Shown: positions 43,765-54,530, numbered from the stretch's first letter. The stretch is DNA of 64,000 nucleotides from Paguma larvata (GCA_030068075.1 CM057831.1:14303370-14367369); one strand, 5' to 3'. Notes: a model not told the origin generated them from the letters alone. Numbers and translations: made by a program.

Positions 43765-44435
43765 ATGAACAATACCGTATCTGGAGGGGTACCGATGGAA
43801 CAAAGCCCTGAGAGTTCTAGAATTGAAAGGAGGATTGGACACTCTTGGCAAGCCCTGAACCAGGCAGAGTACATACATGGTTTTATTTAAACCTAAATGG
43901 CTGATGTTGTGCCTTGCATTTTACGGGATTTTTAAAAAACGCCCAGAGAAGTTGAGAAATTCGCGACCCCCGCCTTGCTCGACGGCAATAAAGCTGCAAC
44001 TTCAAACTAGAGCAGTCTCACTCCAAAGTCCGTACCGTGCGGCCCTGTAGGCCATCTTGTCCATCCCCGTGGCCCTGTGAGACAGTACGCCTTCCCCAAA
44101 CTCCAGGAGATGGCGACTGTCCCTGACTCAGAAAGTAAGTCCGAAGGCTTACTTTTTCAAGTCAGTAGGACGGCGGAGACTTTGGCGTTGTCAGTAGGAA
44201 GGTGGAAAACAGCCGGCTCCCGTTTCCCAGACAGGCGTCCTTCTCGGACCAGCAAATTCCTCTGACGGCATCTCAGCTTCATTTTCTCGAGTCTAAAATA
44301 CAGCCGCAGTGCCTCTGAGGGTGAAGGTTGTCCTAACCGCTGGGCTTTCCTACCGAGACAGAACCAGCACCGTCAGCAGGCAGCAGGAGTGAGAGCCACC
44401 AGCAAGACTGGATAATCATGGACAGATGCTCCTGG
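43765..44435. other. Unassigned noncoding sequence
   Basis: No supported gene or repeat. Confidence 0.4.
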
Positions 44436-44439
44436 GCCA

Positions 44440-45150
44440 AAGAGTCACGCCGAAGCCAGCCGCGAGGGCGAAGCAGCGAAGTTCACGGAGGAAAGGATGA
44501 CGTTGAGGACCAACGCACCCGCCCAGTTACCTGCCATCACCACTTGCCTCGAAATAAGCTCGGAGCCAGCATGTGGGGAGGGCGAGCGCAGAAATGAGGC
44601 AAGTGAGCCATGGCAGCTACTACTTGGGGGACACCGTGGATCGGCAGGCAGCCCCCTTGGCCCAGCACCTGGGGAATCAGGGCGGCTGCTCAGGAAGCGT
44701 AAAAACCCAGTGGACACACCGCAGGAGAGGAGCCCTTCGAATGAGAATGTCACATGTCTGGACCCCGGCGGCAGAGCAAGACCCTGCCAAACGTCCCACT
44801 GAACACAGGAAAGCTTTTCCGGGCCCTGGAATGTGAAGGCCATGAACAATGAAAGGGGAAGCCCGGCGGGAAAATAACGCGGACACTGCCGCCTGCGCTC
44901 GCCGGTGAAACGCCTTCTGCAGTTCTTACAGGAAGCCAAAGAAACCAGAGTCGGGCAGCGGCCCGTTCTCCACCACGCCTCCTTCCCCATCTGCGTGTTG
45001 GGTCAGGAAGGGCAGCGGTGGGCCCGGCTCCCTGCAAGGGATCGGGACGGTACATCTCAGAACAAAGCCTGCGCCGTTCACCTGCGGGACAAAGTTCGCC
45101 CTTAATGAGATGTGTGTTGGGAGGGGGCCGGGGGGGGGGGGGCGGGGGCG
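44440..45150. promoter_or_regulatory. GC/CpG-rich block with long G run
   Basis: CpG-containing words are frequent (CGCGAGGGCGAAG, GGGCGAGCGC, CTGCGCTCGCCGG). The block ends in a 13-G run at 45130-45142 plus CGGGGGCGC, a strong G-quadruplex candidate. Frames on both strands (minus 44445-44990, 181 codons; plus 44497-44802) overlap and have no known domain. It lies next to a CCAAT cluster. Promoter role is inferred only. Confidence 0.4.
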
Positions 45151-45404
45151 CAGACAGGAATGTTGCTCCTTCGTTCCATTAAAAAGGGATTATGGGCTGG
45201 CTGACCAGGTAAGCAGTGTGATCTGTGAACAGAAACTGGGCCTCTGGAAGCGGGACTGTGGTTTAAACAAAAGCCTTAAGAGCCACAATCAGCAACTGTT
45301 CACTGCAGCAGGGTGGTAAAGCGTGATGTCTGTGTTTGTGCGTGTGTGCAAGGGCGTGTGCAATATTTTCTGCTGTTGCTAAGACGGTTTCCCCTCTCGC
45401 TGGC

Positions 45405-45525
45405 CTCTCGCCCAATCAAAAGGTAGCTGCTCCTCATTGGCTGCCTGGCTTTATCGAATGACCATGACGAGCTGGGGTTGAGCCCGCCTCATTGGTTTGT
45501 TCCTATGGCCCATTGTCAGGGGAGA
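45405..45525. promoter_or_regulatory. CCAAT-box cluster
   Basis: CCAAT at 45412-45416 and its reverse complement ATTGG at 45436-45440 and 45491-45495: three NF-Y-type cores in 84 bp, without SINE or LINE likeness. The exact octamer ATTTGCAT follows at 45580-45587. Multiple CCAAT boxes near a GC-rich block are a common promoter layout, but no transcript start is visible. Confidence 0.35.
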
Positions 45526-45869
45526 GCAAATCAGACACCTAATCAATATTTTGTGAAGTGGCACTAGACTCCTGGCTAAATTTGCATTAAATTCCTCCCT
45601 GTCTGTGCCTTTGCTCTCAGATAGCCTCATATTAACTTCGGAGGTAGGGAGAGAGGCAAACAATCCAACACTGTCATCCTTCAGCCATTTTGGATGTTTT
45701 CCTGACTCTTGGCAAAAATTTCAGAATGACAAACACGCAACAGAGGAATTAGTTATAAACAAGACATAAATCTCCTGAGCAGAAACAAAATGTAATCTAC
45801 TAGGCTAGATTAGTGGTGTCCCTTCTAGATGCAAATTGAATCTTTCCTCCCTCCCTCCCTCCTGGCCTC

Positions 45870-46060
45870 CCTCCACTCATCCAACATATATTTATTGAAC
45901 GCCTACTCTGCGTCAGGTTCTCTTAGTGGCCCCGGGGACATCACCGTGCCAGGCAAGATATGTTTCCTTTCTGGGCCGCTCCACAGCAAAGCGCGGCATG
46001 AGAGGGCCCAGGGTCACTACACTCTATAAACCGTCTCTAAAGGACACTGGGCTTTCATGG
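45870..46060 (-). repeat. L2 3'-end fragment, antisense
   Basis: 'CAACATATATTTATTGAACG', 'CCTACTCTGCGTCAGGTTCT' and 'GGCAAGATATGTTTCC' give the antisense L2 terminus. A (CTCC)n patch at 45838-45862 lies just before it. Confidence 0.55.
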
Positions 46061-46199
46061 AATAAGGTAGGACTGAAATTCCGCAGCTACGGAAGCAAAA
46101 GTTGGTCCAGTGACCAGCATGTCTCCAGAATTCCACATAAATCTCAGGTAAAAGGTGGATGCATGGTGACCTTGAGGAAAGTTAAAAATTTGCGGCGTT

Positions 46200-46426
46200 G
46201 GGGCACCTGGGTGGCTCAGTCGGTTGAGCGTCTGACTCTTGGTTTCGGCTCAGGTCATGATCTCACAGTTTCGTAAGTCCAGGTCCCACCTCAGGTTCTG
46301 TGCTGGCAGGGTGGAGCCTGCTTGGGGTTCTCTCTTTCCCTCTCTCTCTGCCGCCCCTCCACTCATACTGTCTCTGTCTCTCTCAATTAAATAAATAAAA
46401 ACTTAAACATTTTTAAAAATATGATA
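46200..46426 (+). mobile_element. Felid tRNA-Lys SINE
   Basis: Head GGGGCACCTGGGTGGCTCAG, 'GGCTCAGGTCATGATCTCAC', changed box B, CT body, tail AATAAATAAAAAC. Flanks share only imperfect words (TTGCGGCGTT against TTGTGGTGTT), so the TSD is eroded. Confidence 0.95.
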
Positions 46427-46429
46427 AAA

Positions 46430-47075
46430 ACATTGTGGTGTTCATAAATTTCCTCTCTTTCAAAGAGAAAACAGAAGCAACCAGAAAAGAAATTTCACAT
46501 GCCCTCTACAACCTCCTAGCAGCTCACTCGTGTCTGTGTTCCATCCAGCTACAAGGAACAAAAAAATGAAGATAATAAATAAAGACACCTCTTCATGGGT
46601 CCAGGCTGAGGTTCAACTAAAACACACCGGTACTACCATGCTGATGCATAAAGTGCTGAGACACTTCTAGGCCTGTCAGTAAGCAACCACCACCCCGAGC
46701 TTCCCAGGTATCCCCTCTCCCATTTTTTTTTTTCAACCCAGTCCCTCCCCTGGGACTTCGTGGACATTCCAAAATCCAGCAACCAAAGGAGTTAAAGTCT
46801 GCTCAGCAGAGCCCTCCAAGACCCTGCTCCAGACCTGTAGCCAGCATCCCATCTGACCCGGCAGTGCCTGGGCCATAGGTAGGGTACTTGCTTATACCCT
46901 ACATTTTCGAGTCATTACCCCTCTGCCCCATTACTTTCCTCCCCTTATAACAAAACCCGTGTAAGAGGTGTCTGTTCTCACTCTCTCTCTTTATTTCTCT
47001 TCCACTTTTCTTTTGAACATAATCCAATCAGGGGTCACCTTTCCAATGCTTCCAGTATCACAGCTTTTGTCAGGG
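46430..47075. other. Unassigned noncoding sequence, possibly LINE-derived
   Basis: No supported gene. 46700-47075 is C/T-rich and may be the upstream part of the L2-like element that follows. Confidence 0.4.
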
Positions 47076-47079
47076 GGTA

Positions 47080-48060
47080 TCAATAAGCCCTCACTCTGCC
47101 AAACCTAAAGATCAGTCCTCAGTCCTCAACTTATTCGGCTTACTGGCAGCGTTTGACACAGCCGACCAGTTCCTCTTCCTCCCCCGGACACATCTTTACT
47201 TTTGTCTCTTTCTTGTCTCTGAGACACCAATCTCTCTTTGAGTTCTCCTCCTCCTTACCAGTCTCCTTTGGCCCTCCTTTGCTGATGCCTTCCCGTCTTC
47301 TTGACCTCTAAACGCTGCAGCGTTGGAGGGCTCACACTTGGGACCTCGTCTCCTTTTCTCTCCACGTCCACTCTCTGGTCATCTCTTCCAGCCACTTGAC
47401 ACCGAATACCTTCCATGTGCCAACGACAGTCCAATTCCCATCTCCTGCTTCAGGGTTTCCCCTGAAATCTAGATTCGAGTATTGGGTATTTAATAGAAGT
47501 CTCAAATTTAAGTCACAGGAAATTGTATCCCTGATCTCCCCCTCAAAAGTTGTCCACGGCTCCCAGGCTTCATCTCAGTAAGTGGTGACATCATTTTTCT
47601 CATGACTCAGTCCCCAAACCCTTGGCCTAGGGCTTGATTCTTCTCGTTTTCTCACACCACACCACAAGCCACCGGCAAATTCTGTCATGCTAGCTTCAAA
47701 TCGGATCCAGAATCCAATCGTTTCTCACCATCTCCCACCACAGCCGTTCAAGACCAAATCCCTATAATGTCACCCTTTTGTTATCACAGGGACCGTCCAA
47801 AGGCCTCCCTACCTTCGCCTTTGCCCCCTGAACCATCTGTCCTCCACGAAAGCCAGAATAAGTCCCTTCGAATATAGTCAGTTCATGATACTTCTTTGGT
47901 CAAAGTTTTCAGATGGCTTCCATCCCTCTTGAATAAAACTCAAAGTCTACGTGTATTCCCAGGCAGTGAAAGGCACAGCTAACGATGGCCCAGGTTTTGC
48001 GCTCAAGGAGCCCACTGTTCACTAGCTAGACTCCAGCTTTACTTTCCCGTGTGGCCATCT
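47080..48060 (+). repeat. L2-type LINE segment
   Basis: 'TGGCAGCGTTTGACACAGCC', 'GACCTCGTCTCCTTTTCTC', 'AGATGGCTTCCATCCC' and 'AACTCAAAGTCTACGTG' reproduce the order of the LINE region seen at 470-1300. Decayed frames, no open reverse transcriptase. Confidence 0.6.
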
Positions 48061-48064
48061 TGCA

Positions 48065-48450
48065 AATATGTTGTTAATCACAAGAAAGACCGGGTGAGAA
48101 TATGAATGATTTAGGATACGAGTCTAAAAACAAACAAAAGCGATTTGTGTGTAGCTGAAATCGTACTGGTCAGTTATAAACTGAAACATTTTATTTAAGG
48201 GAAATATGTTCCCTTCATATGCATTAAAGTGATTTCATTTCATCTTCGCTGACATCCTCAGCTGACGTTAAATTATATCTCATTTCAAACATACATAGCG
48301 AGCACTCAAAATACCTGGCGAATAAATTAACGCTCAGGAGATGAACTTATTTCTTACCTGGGATGATGGTAAGGAGAATCAGGAACCGAAAATCTACTCT
48401 GTAACGTCTGGTATTTCATTTATTTAAATTACCTTTTTATCCCAACTTTA
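48065..48450. other. Unassigned noncoding sequence
   Basis: No gene or firm repeat. Confidence 0.4.
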
Positions 48451-48453
48451 TTG

Positions 48454-48660
48454 TTTTTTTTTTTTTAGTTTATTCATTTATTTAGAAAGAGAGAGAGAGC
48501 ACAAGTGGGGAAGAAACAGAGAGAGAGAGGGAGAGAGAGAGAATCCCAAGGAAGTCAGCACAGAGCCCCACACGGGACTCGAACCCACGAACTGTGAGAT
48601 CATGACCTGAGCTGAAACCAAGAGTCAGATGCTTAACCAACTGGGCCAGGCAGGCACCCC
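48454..48660 (-). mobile_element. Felid tRNA-Lys SINE with TSD
   Basis: Minus-strand head GGGGTGCCTGCCTGGCCCAG, 'GGTTCGAGTCCCGTG' box B, GA/CT body. The middle that usually reads CAGAGCCTGGAGCCTGCTTC is shortened. TSD about CCAACTTTATT and TCAACTTCATT. Confidence 0.93.
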
Positions 48661-48830
48661 TCAACTTCATTATTTCTAATTTAAAGGTGGCGTCACAGTT
48701 GTGTGGCTCAGTATCCTTTCTCGAAGTATCCTAATAAGTGACAGAGTTTCAGACTTGAACAGTGGTCCGTATGGCTTCAACACCTGTGCCTTTGCCATAG
48801 TCATCTCATGATGAGTCACTGCACTATCCC

Positions 48831-48868
48831 TGTGATTTTTCTTTTCTTTCTTTCTTTTTTTTTTTTTT
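48831..48868 (-). repeat. Poly(A) tail of the RPS20 retrocopy
   Basis: T-rich run with (CTTT)n interruptions on the plus strand, directly next to the pseudogene's 3' UTR. It reads as an A tail partly turned into a microsatellite on the minus strand. Confidence 0.85.
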
Positions 48869-49268
48869 GTAACAACCGATCATCAATTCATTCAAAAAGT
48901 TGATTTAAGCATCTGCCATGGTGACTTCAACCTCAACTCCTAGGTCAATACTGATGGAAGAAATCTGCTTAACAATCTCAGAGGGACTGCGCAAATCAAC
49001 AAGTTGCTCGTCGATCCTCACCTGAAAATGATCCCAAGTCTTCGAAACTTCACCACGAAGAATTTTTCTTGTAGTGATTCTCTGGGTCTTGGTAGGCATT
49101 TGAACTAGTCCTTTCACTACGAGATTCTTTTCCTTTGTGCCTCTGAGCAGCTCAGCACCTACCTTCGCCAATGATTATACGTTGCAGCTGGTTAGAGTAA
49201 TTCTAATTTGGTGAATCACCACCTCTGGTTCCCCGGGTATCTGCTCAGTGTCTTTAAAAGCGTGTTCC
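48869..49268 (-). pseudogene. RPS20P: Processed pseudogene of ribosomal protein S20
   Basis: The minus-strand frame ends [10 protein letters not shown] and contains [20 protein letters not shown] and [12 protein letters not shown], diagnostic of the 119-residue 40S protein uS10/RPS20. The frame can be followed from codon 2 (49259-49261) to the stop at 48905-48907 with no indel and no intron. Codon 1 is CAC instead of ATG (plus strand GTG, 49262-49264). Codon 30 is TAA (49175-49177). Many residues differ, for example in the segment after KDT. The short 3' UTR resembles RPS20, with AATGAA in place of AATAAA, and a poly(A) tail follows. These features mark an L1-mediated retrocopy. A felid SINE sits at its 5' edge. 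No function expected. Confidence 0.96.
49253..49268. repeat. Left copy of a perfect 16-bp TSD
   Basis: TTTAAAAGCGTGTTCC is repeated exactly at 49479-49494. It contains the first codons of the RPS20 retrocopy, so the SINE duplicated a few pseudogene bases. Confidence 0.95.
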
Positions 49269-49478
49269 AGAGCGCCTGGGTGGCTCAGTCAGTTGGGCGG
49301 CCGACTTCAGCTCAGGTATGATCTCGTGGTCTGTGAGTTCGAGCCCCGCTTCGGGCTCTGTGCTGATGTCTCAGAGCCTGGAGCCTGCTTCCGATTCTGT
49401 GTCTCCCTTTCTCTCTGCCCCTCGCCTGCTCACACTCTGTCTCTGTGTCTCTCAAAAATAAATAAACCTTAAAAAAAA
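49269..49478 (+). mobile_element. Felid tRNA-Lys SINE at RPS20 pseudogene
   Basis: Head AGAGCGCCTGGGTGGCTCAG, box A (TGGCTCAGTCAG), box B 'GAGTTCGAGCCCCGCTTC', CT body, tail TCAAAAATAAATAAACC. The exact 16-bp TSD and good sequence state suggest a recent insertion, later than the retrocopy. Confidence 0.97.
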
Positions 49479-49499
49479 TTTAAAAGCGTGTTCCTTGGT

Positions 49500-51050
49500 C
49501 AGATTGAACAGTGATGAGTCAGGAGCCGGAATGGGGGCATTCAGAGTTCCTCTCTAAGCTGCAACCACGTCTTCTTCAATGAGTATCAATGACACTTTTA
49601 ATATTATAATACTCTGATCCATTATTATCAGCACAGACCTCCAAGATCACTGAAAATTGAGAGGCAGATCATCTCTGTCCTTAGTCTATGGATGGGCATG
49701 CTAAGCTCCACAGAGGCTCAAGGTCAAGTAAGGAGATGGAAAGTGCAGTCTCTTGCTTTCTTCTCTCAGTACCTCCTTATTGGTGTCTCATGCTATCTTA
49801 TCCATAGTTTTCTCAGTTAAGTGAATTGGCCCATCGACCCTTTGAGTTCCAGAACAGATTTCCTAGTCTACAGACTCACATATTTTACAGTTTATTAATC
49901 ACCCTTCTCATGCACAATGCTTTAAAAAGCCAGTTCCCCATCTTGGAAGGTAGGAATGCAATGCTATTTTCTGAAGATGCTCTCAAGCCCATGGGAATCT
50001 GAGTCCAATTTGTCCGTCTTCTGCAGTCAAATTTTCAACCAGGTATTGGCTTACAATATGAAAAGCCTGAACGAATTCAAAATTTGTGCACACGAACTTG
50101 TATATTCTAACATAATCAAGTAAAGAAAATATTCGGTGGGATGAAAATCCCCTAGATTTCATGGTATTTTTGAGACTCAAGTTTCTCTAAGGTAATCATG
50201 ACTTCCCCCTACTCACACACACAAAAATGTCCCCTTTTGTCAGTAGTTCCTGTGTTGAATGATCATTCTATGGTCAAGGGCAAGAGCCAAAGAGGAGGAT
50301 CCAATTGAGGAAGCAGGATGGTAGAATGACAGTGTGTAGCCTCTGCCCCCAAAAGACTGACCTTCGGAAGCCAGGTACATACGAAGCCCCAGCTGGTTGA
50401 GTGAGTCAAGATGAAAGCGTAGTTATTGGAAGAAGCACAGCCTCATTTCGATTCTCCAAAGTAGAAAGCAGTAAATTCATAGAAAGCTCTATGAGGGGGT
50501 CAATGCCATGGAATGAATAAATGAATGAATGATCATTCAGTCATTCAACAAGTATACCTGCTGTTTTCAAGTCACTGTTGTCAGTGTTACAAAGGCAAGT
50601 CCTTTGTGAAATGTTCTATTGTAAGTACAAGTTGTATATAAATAGCCACTTTGATTGAACTTTGCTCCTAGGTACTTCAGTACTTGTAAACCCATTCAGC
50701 CTGCTGAAGGCAAACCCTCCTGGGAAAATGAGAGTTGGCGAAATACTAGTGGAACAACGATCCCTTTAGTACAGAGCACAGAAAGAATTTTAACACAGAG
50801 AACACACAATCGAGACCATGAAAATAGGTAAACCTCTTTTAAATGAATTACTAAGATTACAGGCTGCTTGGAGGAAATATTTTGAGATAAAGACAAGTCT
50901 AGCAGTTGCTCTAGTTATGTAGCTCCAACTTTTGGTTCAGGACCCCAAATAAATGCATTTAAAATATATATGTACATATATTAGTTGGTTTGGTTTACTA
51001 AAATTAATTCAGGAAACTGGCTTTTCAGAAATCAATCAATTTTCCTAAGA
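49500..51050. other. Unassigned noncoding sequence
   Basis: No supported gene. 49690-49770 has faint MIR likeness. (GAAT)n with the inverted pair GAATGATCATTC lies at about 50515-50545 and may be an L2 terminus. Confidence 0.4.
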
Positions 51051-51062
51051 TGAAGGATACTC

Positions 51063-51271
51063 GGGGGGCGCCTGGGTGAGGTCCGACTCTTGATTTCGGC
51101 TCAGGTCATGATCTCACAGTTCATGAGTTCGAGCACCGTGTTGGGCTCTGTGCTGACAGGGCAGATCCTGTCTCAGATTCTCTCTCTTCTTCTCTCTTGG
51201 CCCCTCCCCTGCTTGCACGCATGCTCTCTCTCTCTCTCTCTCAAAATAAATAAATAAATAAACTTTAAAAA
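51063..51271 (+). mobile_element. Felid tRNA-Lys SINE lacking box A
   Basis: GGGGGGCGCCTGGGTGAGGT runs straight to 'CCGACTCTTGATTTCGGCTC', so about 17 bases that normally hold the GCTCAGTCGGTTAAGC box A segment are missing. Box B and CT body are present, tail AAAATAAATAAATAAATAAAC. TSD near ATGAAGGATACTC and ATGAAGTATACCC. Confidence 0.95.
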
Positions 51272-51274
51272 AAT

Positions 51275-51685
51275 GAAGTATACCCCAGAAATACAATAGA
51301 CGCTGCCACATTCATATAGTTAATGTGCTTTTTTCTAAGTATTTTCCACATGTGACATGCTCAGAGGATTCCTGAGGGCAACATTAGAGCTAAATTTTTT
51401 GGAGCCTTCTTATTTTCCAGAATTTTTTAGTGTTTACCATAGAAAGAATTCATAGAAAGCCCAAAATCTAAATCCATGGCCTCACCAGTGGGAACACGTC
51501 CAGGGGAATGGTAAAAGGTTACCATCACACCAAAAATCAAGGTCATGTATGTAGGGGAGCTACTAGCTTACAGGAGCCAGAGGTGGTAATTCTTTGGTAG
51601 ATCCACCCTGACCTTCCTGGCACCTTCCTGAAGACTGTAGGGTTCTGCAGAGAACGGTTAGAATACCCCTGACCTAGCCGATGTC
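51275..51685. other. Unassigned noncoding sequence
   Basis: No gene or firm repeat. Confidence 0.4.
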
Positions 51686-51689
51686 CTTG

Positions 51690-51790
51690 TTTCTCAGAGA
51701 GAGAAACTAAGGGCAAGAAAGACAAAATGCCTCATCCCAAATCACATAACCAGTGATTGCTGAGTTAGACACTAGTTTCCTGATTCTCGG
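51690..51790 (+). repeat. MIR-like fragment
   Basis: 'AGAGAGAGAAACTAAGGGCA', 'ATCCCAAATCACATAACCAG' and 'GTTAGACACTAG' sit in MIR order. Weak. Confidence 0.42.
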
Positions 51791-51794
51791 GATA

Positions 51795-52580
51795 GCACTT
51801 GTCCTCAATCTAGACTCCCCTTAATTTCAGAGCCTACTGCAGTCTCCCTACAGCAAAATTTCCTCTCTATTTCAGGCAACCAGAGCAGGCCAGGTTGGGT
51901 CTGAGCCACCCAAGGCCATTTGTCAGTGCCAGTCTCCCACCAGGCAATGCCAACCCCAGCATCTGGTCCTGGTCCCTAGGACTTATGCTCTCATAATTAA
52001 AGAGCTGGCATATATAAACAAACTGTAACCTGAGTGCCGCATGGTCAATAAGTAGAGGTCAAGCATGGATGAAGGCTGACTCACAAGGTAGAAAGAGCCA
52101 GTTTCCCAATTTCCAGTCTTGTTTGTCTCTGGTGACAGGTACATAAATATTGTAATTGCTACAAAGAACCTTTTGTAACTCTGAACCCAAAATATTCCTC
52201 ACCTCCACAGCAAGTTTAACAAAACTTAATGCTATCCCATTTCGGCTAGGTGGGACTGTGTGGGGGCCGGGGATTTGAGTTAGGGTTTGGTTACTTAGTG
52301 AGACATGCCAGGGGCAGCATGGGGAGAAAACTCTTTGTGGCTCTCGGTGGGACACCAGAACAACCTGATTGGCCGAGACTATAGAGGACCGTATAGGACT
52401 TCCCCAGCTCTCTTCCTGGGACGGGTGCCATTTCCAGGAGGCCCCACCCAGAAAAGACTTGAAAGGTCTGTAGCAGCAGCAGCGGAATCTGAGACCTGTG
52501 CTAATTTTCGTATCATTGCAGTCAGGGCGTGCCCATTTTGATGCACTAACAAGTTGTATTTCCCTCTTTGTGAAACGGTC
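51795..52580. other. Unassigned noncoding sequence with 179-codon chance frame
   Basis: The minus frame 52059-52598 starts MSHPCLDRFTKREIQLVSAS. I recognise no domain, it runs into a hAT relic at its start, and frames of this length are expected once or twice by chance in a window of this size. Confidence 0.4.
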
Positions 52581-52584
52581 TAGA

Positions 52585-52745
52585 CACGGATGACTCAAAT
52601 TATGGTCCAGGGCATCTCCCTCACCTGGAAGCTCTGTGACACAGGAGGGATCCCAAACCCCAACCTCAGACCGACTGAATCAGAAACCTACAATTTGGTA
52701 AGATCTCCGGGTGGCTGGCATGCACCTCAAATTTGGGAAGGACTG
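52585..52745 (-). repeat. MER5A-like hAT relic
   Basis: 'CAAATTATGGTCCAGGGCAT', 'CGACTGAATCAGAAACCTAC' and 'CACCTCAAATTTGGGAAGG' follow the same element as 2615-2812 in the same orientation, with small gaps. Confidence 0.6.
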
Positions 52746-52749
52746 ATCT

Positions 52750-53035
52750 AGAGATGAAGACCAATACTCTCTGGATTCACCGTTAGCTCCATCAATAAAA
52801 TTTCAGTTAGTGAACTTCTTGGGTTTTCTATGAATTTAAATGGAGAAAGGACCCCAGTGAAATCCCGAACTTCTTTAAAATATATTCTTTTTTAGCTCCA
52901 GCAGGTTTGATCAAATCCATTTTTTTTCTCTGAGGGTTATTGGGGCACAATTTGCTTTTGGATCACCAGTAAGGACCCGAAGGAGGAATATACATCATAG
53001 ACTGTGATGACCAACAGTAAATATATTTGGCATCG
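52750..53035. other. Unassigned noncoding sequence
   Basis: No gene or firm repeat. Confidence 0.4.
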
Positions 53036-53039
53036 AGTA

Positions 53040-53785
53040 TTTCTCCTTCACATCTAGACATCCAGCTGGCCGCCAAGTCCTTTTGATTTTGCCTCCAAAA
53101 TGATTTCTCTAAAGATACTCATTCAATTATTTCAAGTATAATTAACATACAGTGTTGTACTGATTTCAGATACATGCACCCCTATGTTTATTGTAGCCTT
53201 TATTTACAATCATCAAGATATTGAAGGAACCCAAGTGTCCCTCGATAGATGAATAGATAGGGGAAATATATATATACATATTAGAATATTTACTCTGCCA
53301 TTAAAAATGAAATTTTGCCATTTGCAACCACATGGATGCTCCTAAATGATTTTTTAATCCTCCTTTCTATCCCCATTGCCCTGCTTTAGCTTAGGTCCTT
53401 ATCATATATGATGTGCACATTAAAATAGTCTCTCAACTTCATGCCTGGTCTCCCTATGTAATATTTTGCTCTCATCCATTGTATCCTCCAAACTGTCATC
53501 AGAAAGAACATTCTGGAAGGCAAATCTGATCATATTGTCTTCTTAAGTACTCTAATGATTTCTGATAAAGTCAATACTTTCAAGTTTTTCGTGCAAGGTC
53601 TTTGGCGATATTGCTTTTATTTACCCGCCCAACCCTATTTCTCCCACTCTCCTACGTTTACACCCGCTTCCTAATACACCTGTTTCATGCCTCTCCCTCT
53701 TCCCAAGCTGCTTCTCTGCTGTGAATACTTTTCCCTTCTCTGCCGAAGAAACCTCTTCTTATTTTTTAAGACCTTGGATAGACAG
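53040..53785 (+). repeat. L2-type LINE split by an L1 fragment
   Basis: Left part 'CAAGTCCTTTTGATTTTGCC' and right part 'GGAAGGCAAATCTGATCATA', 'AAGTACTCTAATGATTTCTG', 'GCCTCTCCCTCTTCCCAAGC' belong to one L2-type LINE. The L1 piece at 53112-53344 interrupts it. Confidence 0.6.
53112..53344 (+). repeat. L1 ORF2 3'-end fragment inside an L2
   Basis: 'ATGTTTATTGTAGCCTTTAT', 'AAGATATTGAAGGAACCCAA', 'CCATTAAAAATGAAATTTTG' and 'GCAACCACATGGATGCTCC' match the end of L1 ORF2. The first 60 bases ('AGTATAATTAACATACAGTG') look like another L1 region. AAATGATTT occurs on both sides and may be the TSD core. No A tail is left. Confidence 0.7.
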
Positions 53786-53789
53786 TCCC

Positions 53790-54250
53790 CAGTTTATCAT
53801 GGTCCAGCTTAGGAAGGTTTGACTCTCCGATGGCGTGAAACGGATCTGCATTTGGTAGAAACTGTTTGTACATGGAATTTTGAATTTGGATCTTTTCCCT
53901 GGCTGGTGCTATGCGGTACAATCCTCTCTGGAGATACTGGGTAGGTAGCAGCAGCCAGCCTCAGCTCCCAGTCAGCCTTGGAATCCCCAGGGTCCACAAC
54001 CAATACACTGACAACTGTTCTGTACTCATGCAACCATGTGGTCTTCCACTTTCAGTACAGTATTCACTAAGTTACATGAGATTTTCCAACACCTTCTTAT
54101 AAAATAGGCTTCGTGTTCGAAGATTTTGCCCAACTGCAGGCTAACATAAATGTTTCTGAGCATGTTTAAGGTCAGCTACAATGTTTGTGGGTCGGGTATA
54201 TTAAATGTATTTTCAACCGACAATGGATTTGCTGGGATGTAACCCCATCC
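53790..54250. other. Unassigned noncoding sequence
   Basis: No supported gene; short frames on both strands at 53809-54102 are shadows. Confidence 0.4.
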
Positions 54251-54254
54251 GAAG

Positions 54255-54530
54255 TCAAGGAAGCTCTAGGCATTCTTTTTCATCACCTCTATCAGCTCTT
54301 CTTGCCCATGACCCTCTACCGCTGAGTAGACCTGATCATCCTGGATCCCAACAGTACTTCATGTTTGCTCAATCAGCAGCGCTTTCATTAAACTGTCAAC
54401 TTGTCTCTGTCCTTGCACCAGTTTATGACACCTTGGGGTCAGGAATCATGTCACATTCTTCTTTTGTACCCTGAGTATCAAGTACCACTGCCAACATATA
54501 GTAGGCATTCAGTGCATGTTCGACGAAGGA
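54255..54530 (+). repeat. L2 3'-end, decayed
   Basis: 'AAACTGTCAACTTGTCTC', 'ACACCTTGGGGTCAGGAATC' and 'CAACATATAGTAGGCATTCA' follow the sense L2 terminus. Confidence 0.55.

Noticed and set aside
52059..52598. 179-codon minus-strand frame as a gene
   Set aside because: No known domain, start lies in a hAT relic, and the length is within chance expectation.
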